A stretch of DNA of 64,000 nucleotides from Aurantibacter aestuarii (GTDB taxonomy: Bacteria > Bacteroidota > Bacteroidia > Flavobacteriales > Flavobacteriaceae), in NCBI RefSeq assembly GCF_003008425.1, contig NZ_PXOQ01000015.1, forward strand, positions 271,001 through 335,000. The letters are read 5' to 3'. Position 1 is the first letter of the stretch, and each line of letters opens with the position of its first letter. The translations under genes and the position numbers were made by a program. Shown here piece by piece: positions 26,345 to 34,489 of this stretch. Under the pieces are notes generated by a model, which saw only the letters and a list, made by a program, of their open reading frames with translations, was not told the DNA's origin and did not search any database.

Positions 26345-27897
26345 TGATTATTGTAACTCATAATTATAAAGAGGTTAAACAGGTTTTAAACGCAAATTTA
26401 AAACCTGTAGCTATCAATTTTAAATCTCAAAATAATATTACCGCTTGTGTTATTGCTTTAGCTGAGAAATTTAAAAATGAGTTAATTGTCTGGTGCCATG
26501 AAGATTTAATAAATAGTCTACAGGTTGAAAAATTATCGGATATATTTCATCACCAATATGTTTTAGCTACTTTTAATACAGATGATAGCTATTATTCATC
26601 TGATAAGATTGAATATTTAGAACGTTCTATTTGTTTAAAATTTGGCAAAGCAAATACTTACGGGACTTATCTCATGTCTAGTCAAGTAGGAGCAATGCAT
26701 GCTCAAACCATTCTAAAACTACAACAAGCGTTAAATAAAAATAAGTCTTTTACTTATAATTTAAATAGTATAGCTAAAAACTATCAAATTGAAGGACTTT
26801 ATTGTTATTCGGAACCTAAATTATTGCATCCAAATTATAAATTAGTAGAAGAAGTTAAGATATCCAACTCAGAACTTTTTTGTTTTGTACGAGAACATTA
26901 TAAATGGGTTTGGTCTTGGATATTACTACTAAATCTTATAGTTTTTGAAAGAAAAATACCCTTAATAGCTTTTCTGCGCAGTTGTTTTATAAAACAAAAA
27001 GAAATTTTAAAGTCATTTAACACAACTAAAATAAACTCTCAGAAAGCAGATCAATTACATAAACACATTGATGTTGTTATTCCGACTATAGGGAGAAAAT
27101 CATACCTTTTAAATGTTTTAGAAGATTTAAAACAACAGACTATACTACCAAAACAGGTTATTATTGTAGAGCAAAATGGTGATAGGAATCAATCTTCAGA
27201 ATTAGATTATTTAAGTAATCAAGAATGGCCATTTAAAATAACACATAAGTTTACACACACTTTAGGGGTTTGTAATGCCAGAAATAGTGCACTGCAACAT
27301 TTAGAACATGAATGGGTTTTTTTTGCGGATGATGATATTAGATTTTCTGCGTCTTTATTTGAAGATACTTTTGAAAAAATTACTGATACAGGCTCTCAAG
27401 CCATAAATTATTCATGTTTACAGCCAAATCAAAAACAGAACTATAACAAAACAGGACAAACATTTATTTTTGGTTCTGGTTCAAGCTTCGTTAAAGCAAG
27501 TATAGCCAAACAAATAAATTTTGATACAGCATTTGAATTTGGTTTTGGAGAAGATACAGATTATGGTGCTAAAATAAGACAACTTGGTTACGATATTACC
27601 TTTGCTCCAGAACTGCATTTAACCCATTTAAAAGCGCCAATAGGTGGTTTTAGACAGCCAATACCAAAATTATGGAATAACAGTACCATACAGCCTAAAC
27701 CATCGCCTACCATGCTAGTGTTGTTTTATAAACATTTTACAACAAAGCAAATTAAAGGTTACAAACTCTTTTTGTTTATTAAAATGTACGGAAAAAATAA
27801 CCCTTTACTTATCTTTCGAAATTTGAAAAAATTCAGAAAATCTTGGGATAAAAGTGTATTTTATGCCAAACAATTAAGTCAGACCATTAATGCTTAA
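26344..27897 (+). CDS. Glycosyltransferase family 2 with an extra N-terminal domain
   Basis: This is a 517-residue protein. Residues 1-235 form an unrecognised domain with a hydrophobic, Trp-rich stretch (KWVWSWILLLNLIVF, about 186-200). From about 240 a family 2 domain begins (HIDVVIPTIGRKSYLLNVL), with CNARNSALQHL, the metal site FFADDDIRF at about 331 and the EFGFGEDTDYGAKI catalytic-base region. It overlaps its neighbours by 1 and 8 nt. The long N-terminal extension could bind the acceptor or a partner. Donor and acceptor are unknown. Confidence 0.82.
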   Translation: MIIVTHNYKEVKQVLNANLKPVAINFKSQNNITACVIALAEKFKNELIVWCHEDLINSLQVEKLSDIFHHQYVLATFNTDDSYYSSDKIEYLERSICLKFGKANTYGTYLMSSQVGAMHAQTILKLQQALNKNKSFTYNLNSIAKNYQIEGLYCYSEPKLLHPNYKLVEEVKISNSELFCFVREHYKWVWSWILLLNLIVFERKIPLIAFLRSCFIKQKEILKSFNTTKINSQKADQLHKHIDVVIPTIGRKSYLLNVLEDLKQQTILPKQVIIVEQNGDRNQSSELDYLSNQEWPFKITHKFTHTLGVCNARNSALQHLEHEWVFFADDDIRFSASLFEDTFEKITDTGSQAINYSCLQPNQKQNYNKTGQTFIFGSGSSFVKASIAKQINFDTAFEFGFGEDTDYGAKIRQLGYDITFAPELHLTHLKAPIGGFRQPIPKLWNNSTIQPKPSPTMLVLFYKHFTTKQIKGYKLFLFIKMYGKNNPLLIFRNLKKFRKSWDKSVFYAKQLSQTINA

Positions 27898-28909
27898 ACT
27901 TTATACAGATCAAAACTTTATTAATGAAACTTACAGGAAGCAGTTGTTTCCTCTATTGTTTGATATCTGTATATTAAAAAACGACGCTTTAAAGGATTAT
28001 TATGCTTTAGAAACTGATATTGCTAAAGCAGATGTTGTTGTGTTTCCCATTCATTTTAATGCTTTTGTAAAACATAAAGTTGCCTATACAAGGTTAAAAG
28101 CGTGTGCAGAGCAACATAACAAACCGGTTTGGATTTACACCTCAGGAGATTTTGGTTATACTTTAAAACCGGATTATATCACTTTTAGGTTAAGTGGTTA
28201 TGCGTCTCGATTAAGTAGCAACACAGTAATTATTCCATCCTTTATAAATGATCCTTATTTAAAACTAAATAAAAGCTTTTTTACTGTCCATAAAACAGAA
28301 CAGCCTACTATTGGTTTTGTTGGTCATGCTCAAAGTGGATTAAAAAAATGGGCTAAAGAATGGTTTGTTTATCTTAAAACTCAAGCAAGAATTATATTAA
28401 CTCATGAAAAAAGTGATTTGAATCCTTTTTATCCTTCTGGTTATAATCGCGCTAAGTATTTAAAACACTTAGAACATTGCCCAACATTATCCACTAATTT
28501 TATATATAGGACTCATTATAGAGCAGGTGTAAATTCCACTATAGCTAAAGAACAAACGAGTTTAGAGTTTTACAAAAATATGAGTGAAAACGGATATACC
28601 TTCTGTATACGAGGTGCAGGAAATTTTTCGGTACGTTTTTATGAAACTTTAGCGATGGGAAGAATACCAGTGCTTATTAATACAGATTGTAAATTACCTT
28701 TAGAAGATCTTATAGATTGGCATAAACATGCTGTAATACTAGAAGAGAAGGATATTTTTAATATTGAAGATAAGTTACAAGCTTTTCACCAGTCTTTAAC
28801 CCATGAAGAATTTATAAGTTTACAGCAACGAAATCGTAATTTATGGTTAAACCGGTTGGAACGGGTTTCATTTTTTAAAACGATACAGCAACATTATAAC
28901 ACAGTATGA
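27890..28909 (+). CDS. Exostosin-like glycosyltransferase (GT47-type)
   Basis: This 339-residue soluble protein carries a C-terminal exostosin-type signature, YTFCIRGAGNFSVRFYETLA followed by MGRIPVLINTD (about 241-270). In exostosin-family GT-B enzymes this segment forms the donor pocket. Earlier features are a VVVFPIHF strand near 55 and PTIGFVGHAQSG at about 139. The family is best known from eukaryotic heparan sulfate and plant cell-wall synthesis, but bacterial polysaccharide loci also carry it. It overlaps the flanking genes by 8 and 4 nt. Confidence 0.75.
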   Translation: MLKLYTDQNFINETYRKQLFPLLFDICILKNDALKDYYALETDIAKADVVVFPIHFNAFVKHKVAYTRLKACAEQHNKPVWIYTSGDFGYTLKPDYITFRLSGYASRLSSNTVIIPSFINDPYLKLNKSFFTVHKTEQPTIGFVGHAQSGLKKWAKEWFVYLKTQARIILTHEKSDLNPFYPSGYNRAKYLKHLEHCPTLSTNFIYRTHYRAGVNSTIAKEQTSLEFYKNMSENGYTFCIRGAGNFSVRFYETLAMGRIPVLINTDCKLPLEDLIDWHKHAVILEEKDIFNIEDKLQAFHQSLTHEEFISLQQRNRNLWLNRLERVSFFKTIQQHYNTV

Positions 28910-29907
28910 ATTCAATGCACTTTACATTAATAATTTGTACTTATATGCGTGCTAAGCCGCTTTGCACGTTATTAGACTCTGTAGAGCAACAAAGTTGTTA
29001 CCCTAACGATATTATTATTGTTGATGGTTCTAAAAATGAAGATACGCGCCAACTTTTAAAAACAAAAAACTATAAAAATTTACGTTATTTTTTGGTAGAT
29101 GATGTTAATCGTGGTTTAACAAAACAGCGAAATTTTGGTATATCTAAGCTTTCGACGACTACGGAAATTGTTTGTTTTTTAGATGATGATACGATTTTAG
29201 ATAAAGATTATTTTAAACAGCTTCTAAATACCTATACGCTATATCCTGAAGCTTTAGGCGTTGGTGGATATATTACCAATGAAGTCAAGTGGGAAAAAAG
29301 TGACGCTAAAAACAATCCAAACAAATTTTATTATGATGGCTTTATGCGTAACGAGCCAAGCCGATTTAAACTAAGACGAAAATTTGGCTTAGCGCCAGAC
29401 ACCAGACCTGGAAATTTGCCTAGCTTTTCGCACGGAAGATCTATTAGTTTTTTACCACCAAGCGGTAAAATATATGAAGTAGAACAGCTTATGGGTGGCG
29501 TATCGTCTTTTAGAACAGAGGTCTTTAATATCCAAAAATTTTCTACTTATTTTGAAGGTTATGGTTTGTATGAAGATGCCGATTTTACATTACGTTTGTC
29601 TAAAAAAGGACCACTTTACGTCAATACAAACGCTAACTTAGAGCATTATCATGAGGCTTCAGGACGACCAAATCAGTACCATTACGGTAAAATGGTTATT
29701 CGGAACGGTTGGTATGTGTGGCGTGTTAAACATGCAAAACCAACTATTAAAGCAGTCTTTAAATGGCATTTTACTGCATTTCTGTTAACATTGTTACGTG
29801 CCTCTAATATCGTCACTTCAAATAAAAAGAAAGAAGCCTTTACTGAAACTTTAGGAAGACTGGCGGGTTGGTTATCTTTGTGGTTTAATTCTCCAAAAAC
29901 ACACTAA
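28906..29907 (+). CDS. Glycosyltransferase family 2
   Basis: This 333-residue GT-A enzyme has FTLIICTYMRAKPLCTLLD at 5-23, GLTKQRNFGISKL (about 72-84), the acidic metal site FLDDDTIL at about 96 and GYGLYEDADFTLRL (about 220) as the catalytic-base region. A hydrophobic stretch near 290 (FKWHFTAFLLTLLRA) may anchor it to the membrane. It overlaps the exostosin-like gene by 4 nt (ATGA) and the next by 1 nt (TAATG). The linkage is unknown. Confidence 0.87.
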   Translation: MNSMHFTLIICTYMRAKPLCTLLDSVEQQSCYPNDIIIVDGSKNEDTRQLLKTKNYKNLRYFLVDDVNRGLTKQRNFGISKLSTTTEIVCFLDDDTILDKDYFKQLLNTYTLYPEALGVGGYITNEVKWEKSDAKNNPNKFYYDGFMRNEPSRFKLRRKFGLAPDTRPGNLPSFSHGRSISFLPPSGKIYEVEQLMGGVSSFRTEVFNIQKFSTYFEGYGLYEDADFTLRLSKKGPLYVNTNANLEHYHEASGRPNQYHYGKMVIRNGWYVWRVKHAKPTIKAVFKWHFTAFLLTLLRASNIVTSNKKKEAFTETLGRLAGWLSLWFNSPKTH

Positions 29908-31022
29908 TGCGCTTTTTAATTATTTCTCACGCAACCCATAAAAAGGAATCGGGACAATTATATGCTTATGCACCGTATGTAAGGGAGATGAATTTATGGC
30001 TTAAGTATGTAGATTCTGTTGAGGTTGTTGCGCCATTAGTTAATTCTGAGATAGGTAAAATAGATTTGGCATATCGTCATACTACACTAAAATTTACAAA
30101 AATCCCTGAAATTTCGTTAACCTCTGTTGTTAACATGATACGTTCGCTTTTAGTATTACCATTTATTTTATATCGCCTATTTGGTGCATGTCGTAGAGCA
30201 GATCATATTCATTTACGATGCCCAGGGAATATTGGCCTATTGGGGTGTTTTGTTCAGATTTTTTTTCCGAATAAAGCAAAAACGGCTAAATATGCAGGGA
30301 ATTGGGACCCGAAAGCCCGACAACCCAGAAGCTACAGATTGCAAAAGTATATTTTGAGTCATACTGCTTTAACAAAAAACATGACCGTTTTGGTTTACGG
30401 GCAATGGAAGAATCAGACCAGAAATATTCGTTCTTTTTTTACGGCAACTTTTAAAAATGATGAAAAAATTGCATTTAGTACTAAAGATTATACTAAGAAA
30501 CTTCGTTTTTTAAGTATAGGAAGTTTGGTAGAGGGCAAGCGTCCGCTACTTAGCATTCAAATAATAGAAGCTCTTCAAAAAAAAGGTATAGATTGTTCCT
30601 TAGATCTGTTTGGCGATGGAGTTTTAAGACCAAAATTAGAAACCTATATTTCAGAACATGATTTAGAGGATATTCATATTCATGGAAATGAGACGAAAGA
30701 GACCATTAAAAGCTATTTAGAAACGAGTCATTTTTTAATATTAGCCTCAAAGTCTGAAGGTTGGCCTAAAGTTCTGGCAGAAGCTATGTTTTATGGTGTA
30801 ATCCCTATATCTACAAGAATCTCCTGTGTCCCATTTATGTTAGGAGAAGGAGGTAGAGGTATACTAATAGAACCCAACTTAGGAGAAGCTACACAAGAAA
30901 TTTTGAACTATTTAAAACAAAAGAATACCTTTGAGCAGATGTCTAAAAATGGTTTAGAGTGGTCTCAACACTATACTTTAGATTATTTTGAAAGCGAAAT
31001 AAAAAAACTATTACAGAACTAA
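29907..31022 (+). CDS. Glycosyltransferase family 4
   Basis: This 371-residue GT-B protein has a C-terminal half typical of family 4: KLRFLSIGSLVEGKRPLLS at about 192-210, LFGDGVLRPKLE, and the donor site ASKSEGWPKVLAEAMFYG at about 274-291. The N-terminal half includes a hydrophobic helix (LLVLPFILYRLFGAC) that may touch the membrane. One-base TAATG overlaps bound both ends, so it is translationally coupled to its neighbours. The sugar is unknown. Confidence 0.86.
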   Translation: MRFLIISHATHKKESGQLYAYAPYVREMNLWLKYVDSVEVVAPLVNSEIGKIDLAYRHTTLKFTKIPEISLTSVVNMIRSLLVLPFILYRLFGACRRADHIHLRCPGNIGLLGCFVQIFFPNKAKTAKYAGNWDPKARQPRSYRLQKYILSHTALTKNMTVLVYGQWKNQTRNIRSFFTATFKNDEKIAFSTKDYTKKLRFLSIGSLVEGKRPLLSIQIIEALQKKGIDCSLDLFGDGVLRPKLETYISEHDLEDIHIHGNETKETIKSYLETSHFLILASKSEGWPKVLAEAMFYGVIPISTRISCVPFMLGEGGRGILIEPNLGEATQEILNYLKQKNTFEQMSKNGLEWSQHYTLDYFESEIKKLLQN

Positions 31023-32089
31023 TGCGGGTATTACAACTTATAGATTCTTTAGATGCTGGTGGTGCAGAACGTGTGGCGGTTAATTTTGCCAATGGGTTGC
31101 AGGACCACATAGATGGCTCTTATTTGTGTGTTACCAGAAAAGAAGGACTGCTAAAGACTAGCATTAAAACTGTTGAACATTATTTGTTTTTAAATAAGAA
31201 GAAAACCATAGATTTAAAGGCCTTAATTGTTTTAAAACGGTTTATTAAAAAACATCGTATAGCTATTATTCATGCGCACAGCACTTCTATTTTTACTGCG
31301 GTAATGGTAAAACTTTTGGGAGCACGAGTTAAAATTATATGGCACGATCATTATGGAAAAAGTGACTATTTAAATGAACGACCAAAATGGGCTTTAAAAT
31401 TTTGTACATTTTTTATCAATTATATCTTTTCGGTAAATGATAAGTTAGTGGAGTGGTCTAAAAATGAATTAGGCTTTAAAAAGACCTCTTATTTAGAAAA
31501 TTTTGTTTCCTTTTCAAATCAGCCTGTGGAAACAGTTTTAACTGGGGAAGACGGTTACAGAATTGTTTGTTTGGCAAATTTGCGTCCACAAAAGGACCAT
31601 ATGAATCTTATAAATGCATTTCATCTTTTTTACACGGCACATCCGAAATATAGTTTACATTTAATAGGTAAGGATTTTAATGATGACTATTCTGCTGAAA
31701 TTAAACAACTTATTATAGACTTAAGACTAGAGAACGCTGTAAGTATTTACGGAAGTAGGAATGATACGTTTCAAATACTAAAACAAGCAAAAATAGCAGT
31801 ATTGGCTTCAAAATCTGAAGGTCTACCTCTAGCATTATTAGAATATGGCTATATGAGTCTTCCTGTGGTATGTACCAATGTTGGTGATTGTAGTAAAGTT
31901 ATTACAACTCATGAAAATGGTATACTTGTAAGTGCTCAAAATCCTCAAGAATTTGCAGAAAGCTTAGAGAATTTAGCAAGAAATCCCATTTTAGGATCTT
32001 CTTTCGGCAATTCACTACAGAAAAAGGTAAGAAATAATTTTTTATTGGAACAAATAATTACGAAAGTAATAAACGTATACAAAAAATAA
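31022..32089 (+). CDS. Glycosyltransferase family 4
   Basis: This 355-residue GT-B enzyme opens with MRVLQLIDSLDAGGAERVAV, the classic family 4 acceptor loop (GGAER). IIHAHST at about 78-84 and IIWHDHYGKSD (about 100) follow. The C-terminal half has IVCLANLRPQKDHMNLI (about 180-196) and the donor site ASKSEGLPLALLEYGYMSLP (about 260-279). It precedes the Wzy/WaaL-like gene by 1 nt. It probably adds a late sugar to the lipid-linked unit. Confidence 0.9.
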   Translation: MRVLQLIDSLDAGGAERVAVNFANGLQDHIDGSYLCVTRKEGLLKTSIKTVEHYLFLNKKKTIDLKALIVLKRFIKKHRIAIIHAHSTSIFTAVMVKLLGARVKIIWHDHYGKSDYLNERPKWALKFCTFFINYIFSVNDKLVEWSKNELGFKKTSYLENFVSFSNQPVETVLTGEDGYRIVCLANLRPQKDHMNLINAFHLFYTAHPKYSLHLIGKDFNDDYSAEIKQLIIDLRLENAVSIYGSRNDTFQILKQAKIAVLASKSEGLPLALLEYGYMSLPVVCTNVGDCSKVITTHENGILVSAQNPQEFAESLENLARNPILGSSFGNSLQKKVRNNFLLEQIITKVINVYKK

Positions 32090-32090
32090 T

Positions 32091-33446
32091 ATGAATTTTT
32101 CATTCTTAAGAACTATTGGATTACATGCTTTATTGGGCGTTTTTATGTATTATTTTAGGTCTTTTGGAGATATTTATTTAGTTTTAATTTTAGTTTATTT
32201 TTTTAGAAAGGCAGCTAACACGTCTGCTAACCATAAGCCTTTAATTTTTCTCTATGGCTGTGCTTATGTTGTAAGTGTAGAAGTTTTATTTAGGATGTCT
32301 GGTGGAACTATTTTTTATGAAGCTAGTAAATATGTAATAATCTTATTTTCTCTTTGTGGTATTTATGAAAGAGGAATTAATGTTAAAAGTTTTGCTTATA
32401 TTTTTTATCTTTTTCTTTTAATACCTGGAGTTTATATCACTCTTTATGAAGTGGATTATGGATTAAATGTTAGGAAGGCAATCGCATTTAATTTGAGTGG
32501 ACCTTATTGTTTAGGTATAGCAGCAATTTTTACATTTGGTCTGAGAATTTCTAAAAAAGAAATGTTAAATCTTTTAAGACACTTTCTATATCCATTAATA
32601 AGCATTTTAACGTATTTATTTGTATTCAATCCGAATGTTTCAGAAGTAGTAGGTGGTACAGGTTCTAATTTTTCAACATCTGGTGGTTTTGGGCCTAATC
32701 AGGTAGCTACAGTATTAGGAATAGCAATGTTTATCATGACAATAAAGTTCTTTTATTATAGTAAAAATAATTTTGATAAAATATTGGACTTAATATTATT
32801 TGTTTTATTTTCTTTCAGGGCTATAGTGACCTTTAGTCGAGGAGGAGTTATTACAGCTATTTTGATGATTTTGTCATTTTTGTTTTTTTTATTTTTAACT
32901 ACAAATGGTAAACAAAAAAGAAGTATTGCAATTTCTGGACTAGTTTTCGTTATTGTTGGCTATATAATCTGGAGTATATCTACAATACAAACTAATGGTT
33001 ATATTGAAAATAGATATGCTAATGAAAATGCTAGAGGAATAAAAAAAGAAGATATATCTACAGGTAGGAGTGATTTATTTGCATTTGAGTTAAAAGAATT
33101 TGTAGAAAACCCTTTTTTTGGAATTGGTGTTGGAAGAGTTAAGCAAGTACGTTTTGAACGTTCAGGTTTACACGTGGCATCACATAATGAAATGAGTAGA
33201 ATAATCGCAGAACATGGTTTACTTGGTTTAATCGCCTTTAGTATCATTTTGATTGTTCCATTATTTTTTCATTTAAAGCATAGAAGAAACATATTTTTCT
33301 TTCCATTTTATATCTTTTGGTTTTTAACCATAAATCATTCCTCTATGCGTATTGCAGCACCAGCATTTATCTATGCGCTAACTTTACTAAACTATACAAA
33401 TGAAAACCCTACTTTACATAGGCAACAAGCTATCGCAGAAGAATAA
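32091..33446 (+). CDS. O-antigen polymerase/ligase-family membrane protein (Wzy/WaaL-like)
   Basis: This 451-residue protein has about eleven membrane helices. The Wzy_C region holds FSRGGVITAIL (about 245), a large periplasmic loop with RYANENARGI and STGRSDLFAFELKEF, then NPFFGIGVGR and the ligase-type HNEMSRIIAEHGLLGLI motif near 366-382. These are the marks of O-antigen ligase/polymerase proteins, which act on undecaprenyl-diphosphate-linked glycan in the periplasm. In a locus with a WcaJ-type initiator it is most likely the polymerase Wzy. Codons are AT-rich, as is usual for wzy genes. Its last 47 nt overlap the next gene. Confidence 0.85.
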   Translation: MNFSFLRTIGLHALLGVFMYYFRSFGDIYLVLILVYFFRKAANTSANHKPLIFLYGCAYVVSVEVLFRMSGGTIFYEASKYVIILFSLCGIYERGINVKSFAYIFYLFLLIPGVYITLYEVDYGLNVRKAIAFNLSGPYCLGIAAIFTFGLRISKKEMLNLLRHFLYPLISILTYLFVFNPNVSEVVGGTGSNFSTSGGFGPNQVATVLGIAMFIMTIKFFYYSKNNFDKILDLILFVLFSFRAIVTFSRGGVITAILMILSFLFFLFLTTNGKQKRSIAISGLVFVIVGYIIWSISTIQTNGYIENRYANENARGIKKEDISTGRSDLFAFELKEFVENPFFGIGVGRVKQVRFERSGLHVASHNEMSRIIAEHGLLGLIAFSIILIVPLFFHLKHRRNIFFFPFYIFWFLTINHSSMRIAAPAFIYALTLLNYTNENPTLHRQQAIAEE

Positions 33447-34410
33447 GACGCTTACCACTATTGAAACTTTGGGTAGAGGCTTAGAGGAGTTGGGGTATAG
33501 GCTTATTTACGCGTCATCTAAACAAAATAAGGTTTTGAGATTGTGGGATATGATTTGTGTATTAATAACACAGTTCCGAAAGGTTGATTATGTTTTAATA
33601 GACACTTATAGTACCTCTAATTTTTATTATGCTTTAATAATAAGCCAGTTATGCAGGGTTTTTAAGCTTAACTATATTCCAATACTTCATGGAGGTAATT
33701 TACCAGAGCGCTTAAACTCCAACCCTAAATTAAGTGAGCTTATTTTTAATAACGCTTATAAAAATGTAGCGCCATCAAATTATACTAAAGATGCTTTTAA
33801 GTTGAAGGGGTTTTATAATATAGAGGTTATTCCTAACAGTATTGATATAGATAATTATCCGGTAGTTTCTAAAAATTATGAAGACATTCAGCTGTTATGG
33901 GTACGTTCGTTTTCTAAATTATACCATCCAGAACTGGCGGTACATGTTTTAAATGAATTGAAAGGTTTAGGTTATAATGCTTCGCTTTGTATGGTTGGCC
34001 CGGATAATGACGGCTCTCTAGAGCGCACAAAATTTCTAGCACAAACCCTGAATTTAGATATAAAATTTACAGGAAAATTAGAAAAATCTGAATGGATAAA
34101 CTTGTCTAAAGATTATAATTATTTTATAAATACCACGAATTTTGATAATCTCCCGGTAAGCATTATAGAAGCTATGGCTTTAGGTTTTCCTGTAATAAGT
34201 ACTAATGTTGGTGGATTACCTTATTTGGTAACTTCAGAAAAAAATGGTTTGTTAGTTTCACCTAATGATGTCAAAGCCTTTACTCAAGCTATTTTAAGAT
34301 TGCATCATAATACTGACTTAAGACATAAAATTATTTTAGAAGCGATTAAGACATCTAAGGAATACGATTGGAAAATTGTAAACTATAAATGGAAGGCATT
34401 ATTGACTTAA
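33400..34410 (+). CDS. Glycosyltransferase family 4
   Basis: This 336-residue GT-B enzyme starts MKTLLYIGNKLSQKNKTLTT, a normal N-terminal strand and loop for family 4, which supports the start even though it lies 47 nt inside the Wzy-like gene. YIPILHGGNLPERL (about 95), VIPNSID (about 144) and the donor site NFDNLPVSIIEAMALGFP (about 246-263) are present. The last transferase before the initiating enzyme, it may be coupled to Wzy expression by the overlap. The sugar is unknown. Confidence 0.88.
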   Translation: MKTLLYIGNKLSQKNKTLTTIETLGRGLEELGYRLIYASSKQNKVLRLWDMICVLITQFRKVDYVLIDTYSTSNFYYALIISQLCRVFKLNYIPILHGGNLPERLNSNPKLSELIFNNAYKNVAPSNYTKDAFKLKGFYNIEVIPNSIDIDNYPVVSKNYEDIQLLWVRSFSKLYHPELAVHVLNELKGLGYNASLCMVGPDNDGSLERTKFLAQTLNLDIKFTGKLEKSEWINLSKDYNYFINTTNFDNLPVSIIEAMALGFPVISTNVGGLPYLVTSEKNGLLVSPNDVKAFTQAILRLHHNTDLRHKIILEAIKTSKEYDWKIVNYKWKALLT

Positions 34411-34441
34411 TATTTGCCTTTTATATACCTAAATTTAAGTA

Positions 34442-34472
34442 TTGCCCTTTAAAATCTAATAGTGTACATTTA
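34442..34472 (+). promoter_or_regulatory. Candidate promoter for the initiating transferase
   Basis: A TTG at 34442-34444 is followed after 20 nt by TACATTTA (34465-34472). This fits the Bacteroidota sigma consensus TTG-N17-23-TAnnTTTG with one mismatch in the last base. It lies 18 nt upstream of the GTG start at 34490, in the 79-nt gap that ends the long run of overlapping genes, so the last gene of the locus may have its own promoter. Confidence 0.35.
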
Positions 34473-34489
34473 TAGGCTTTAAATTTTAA

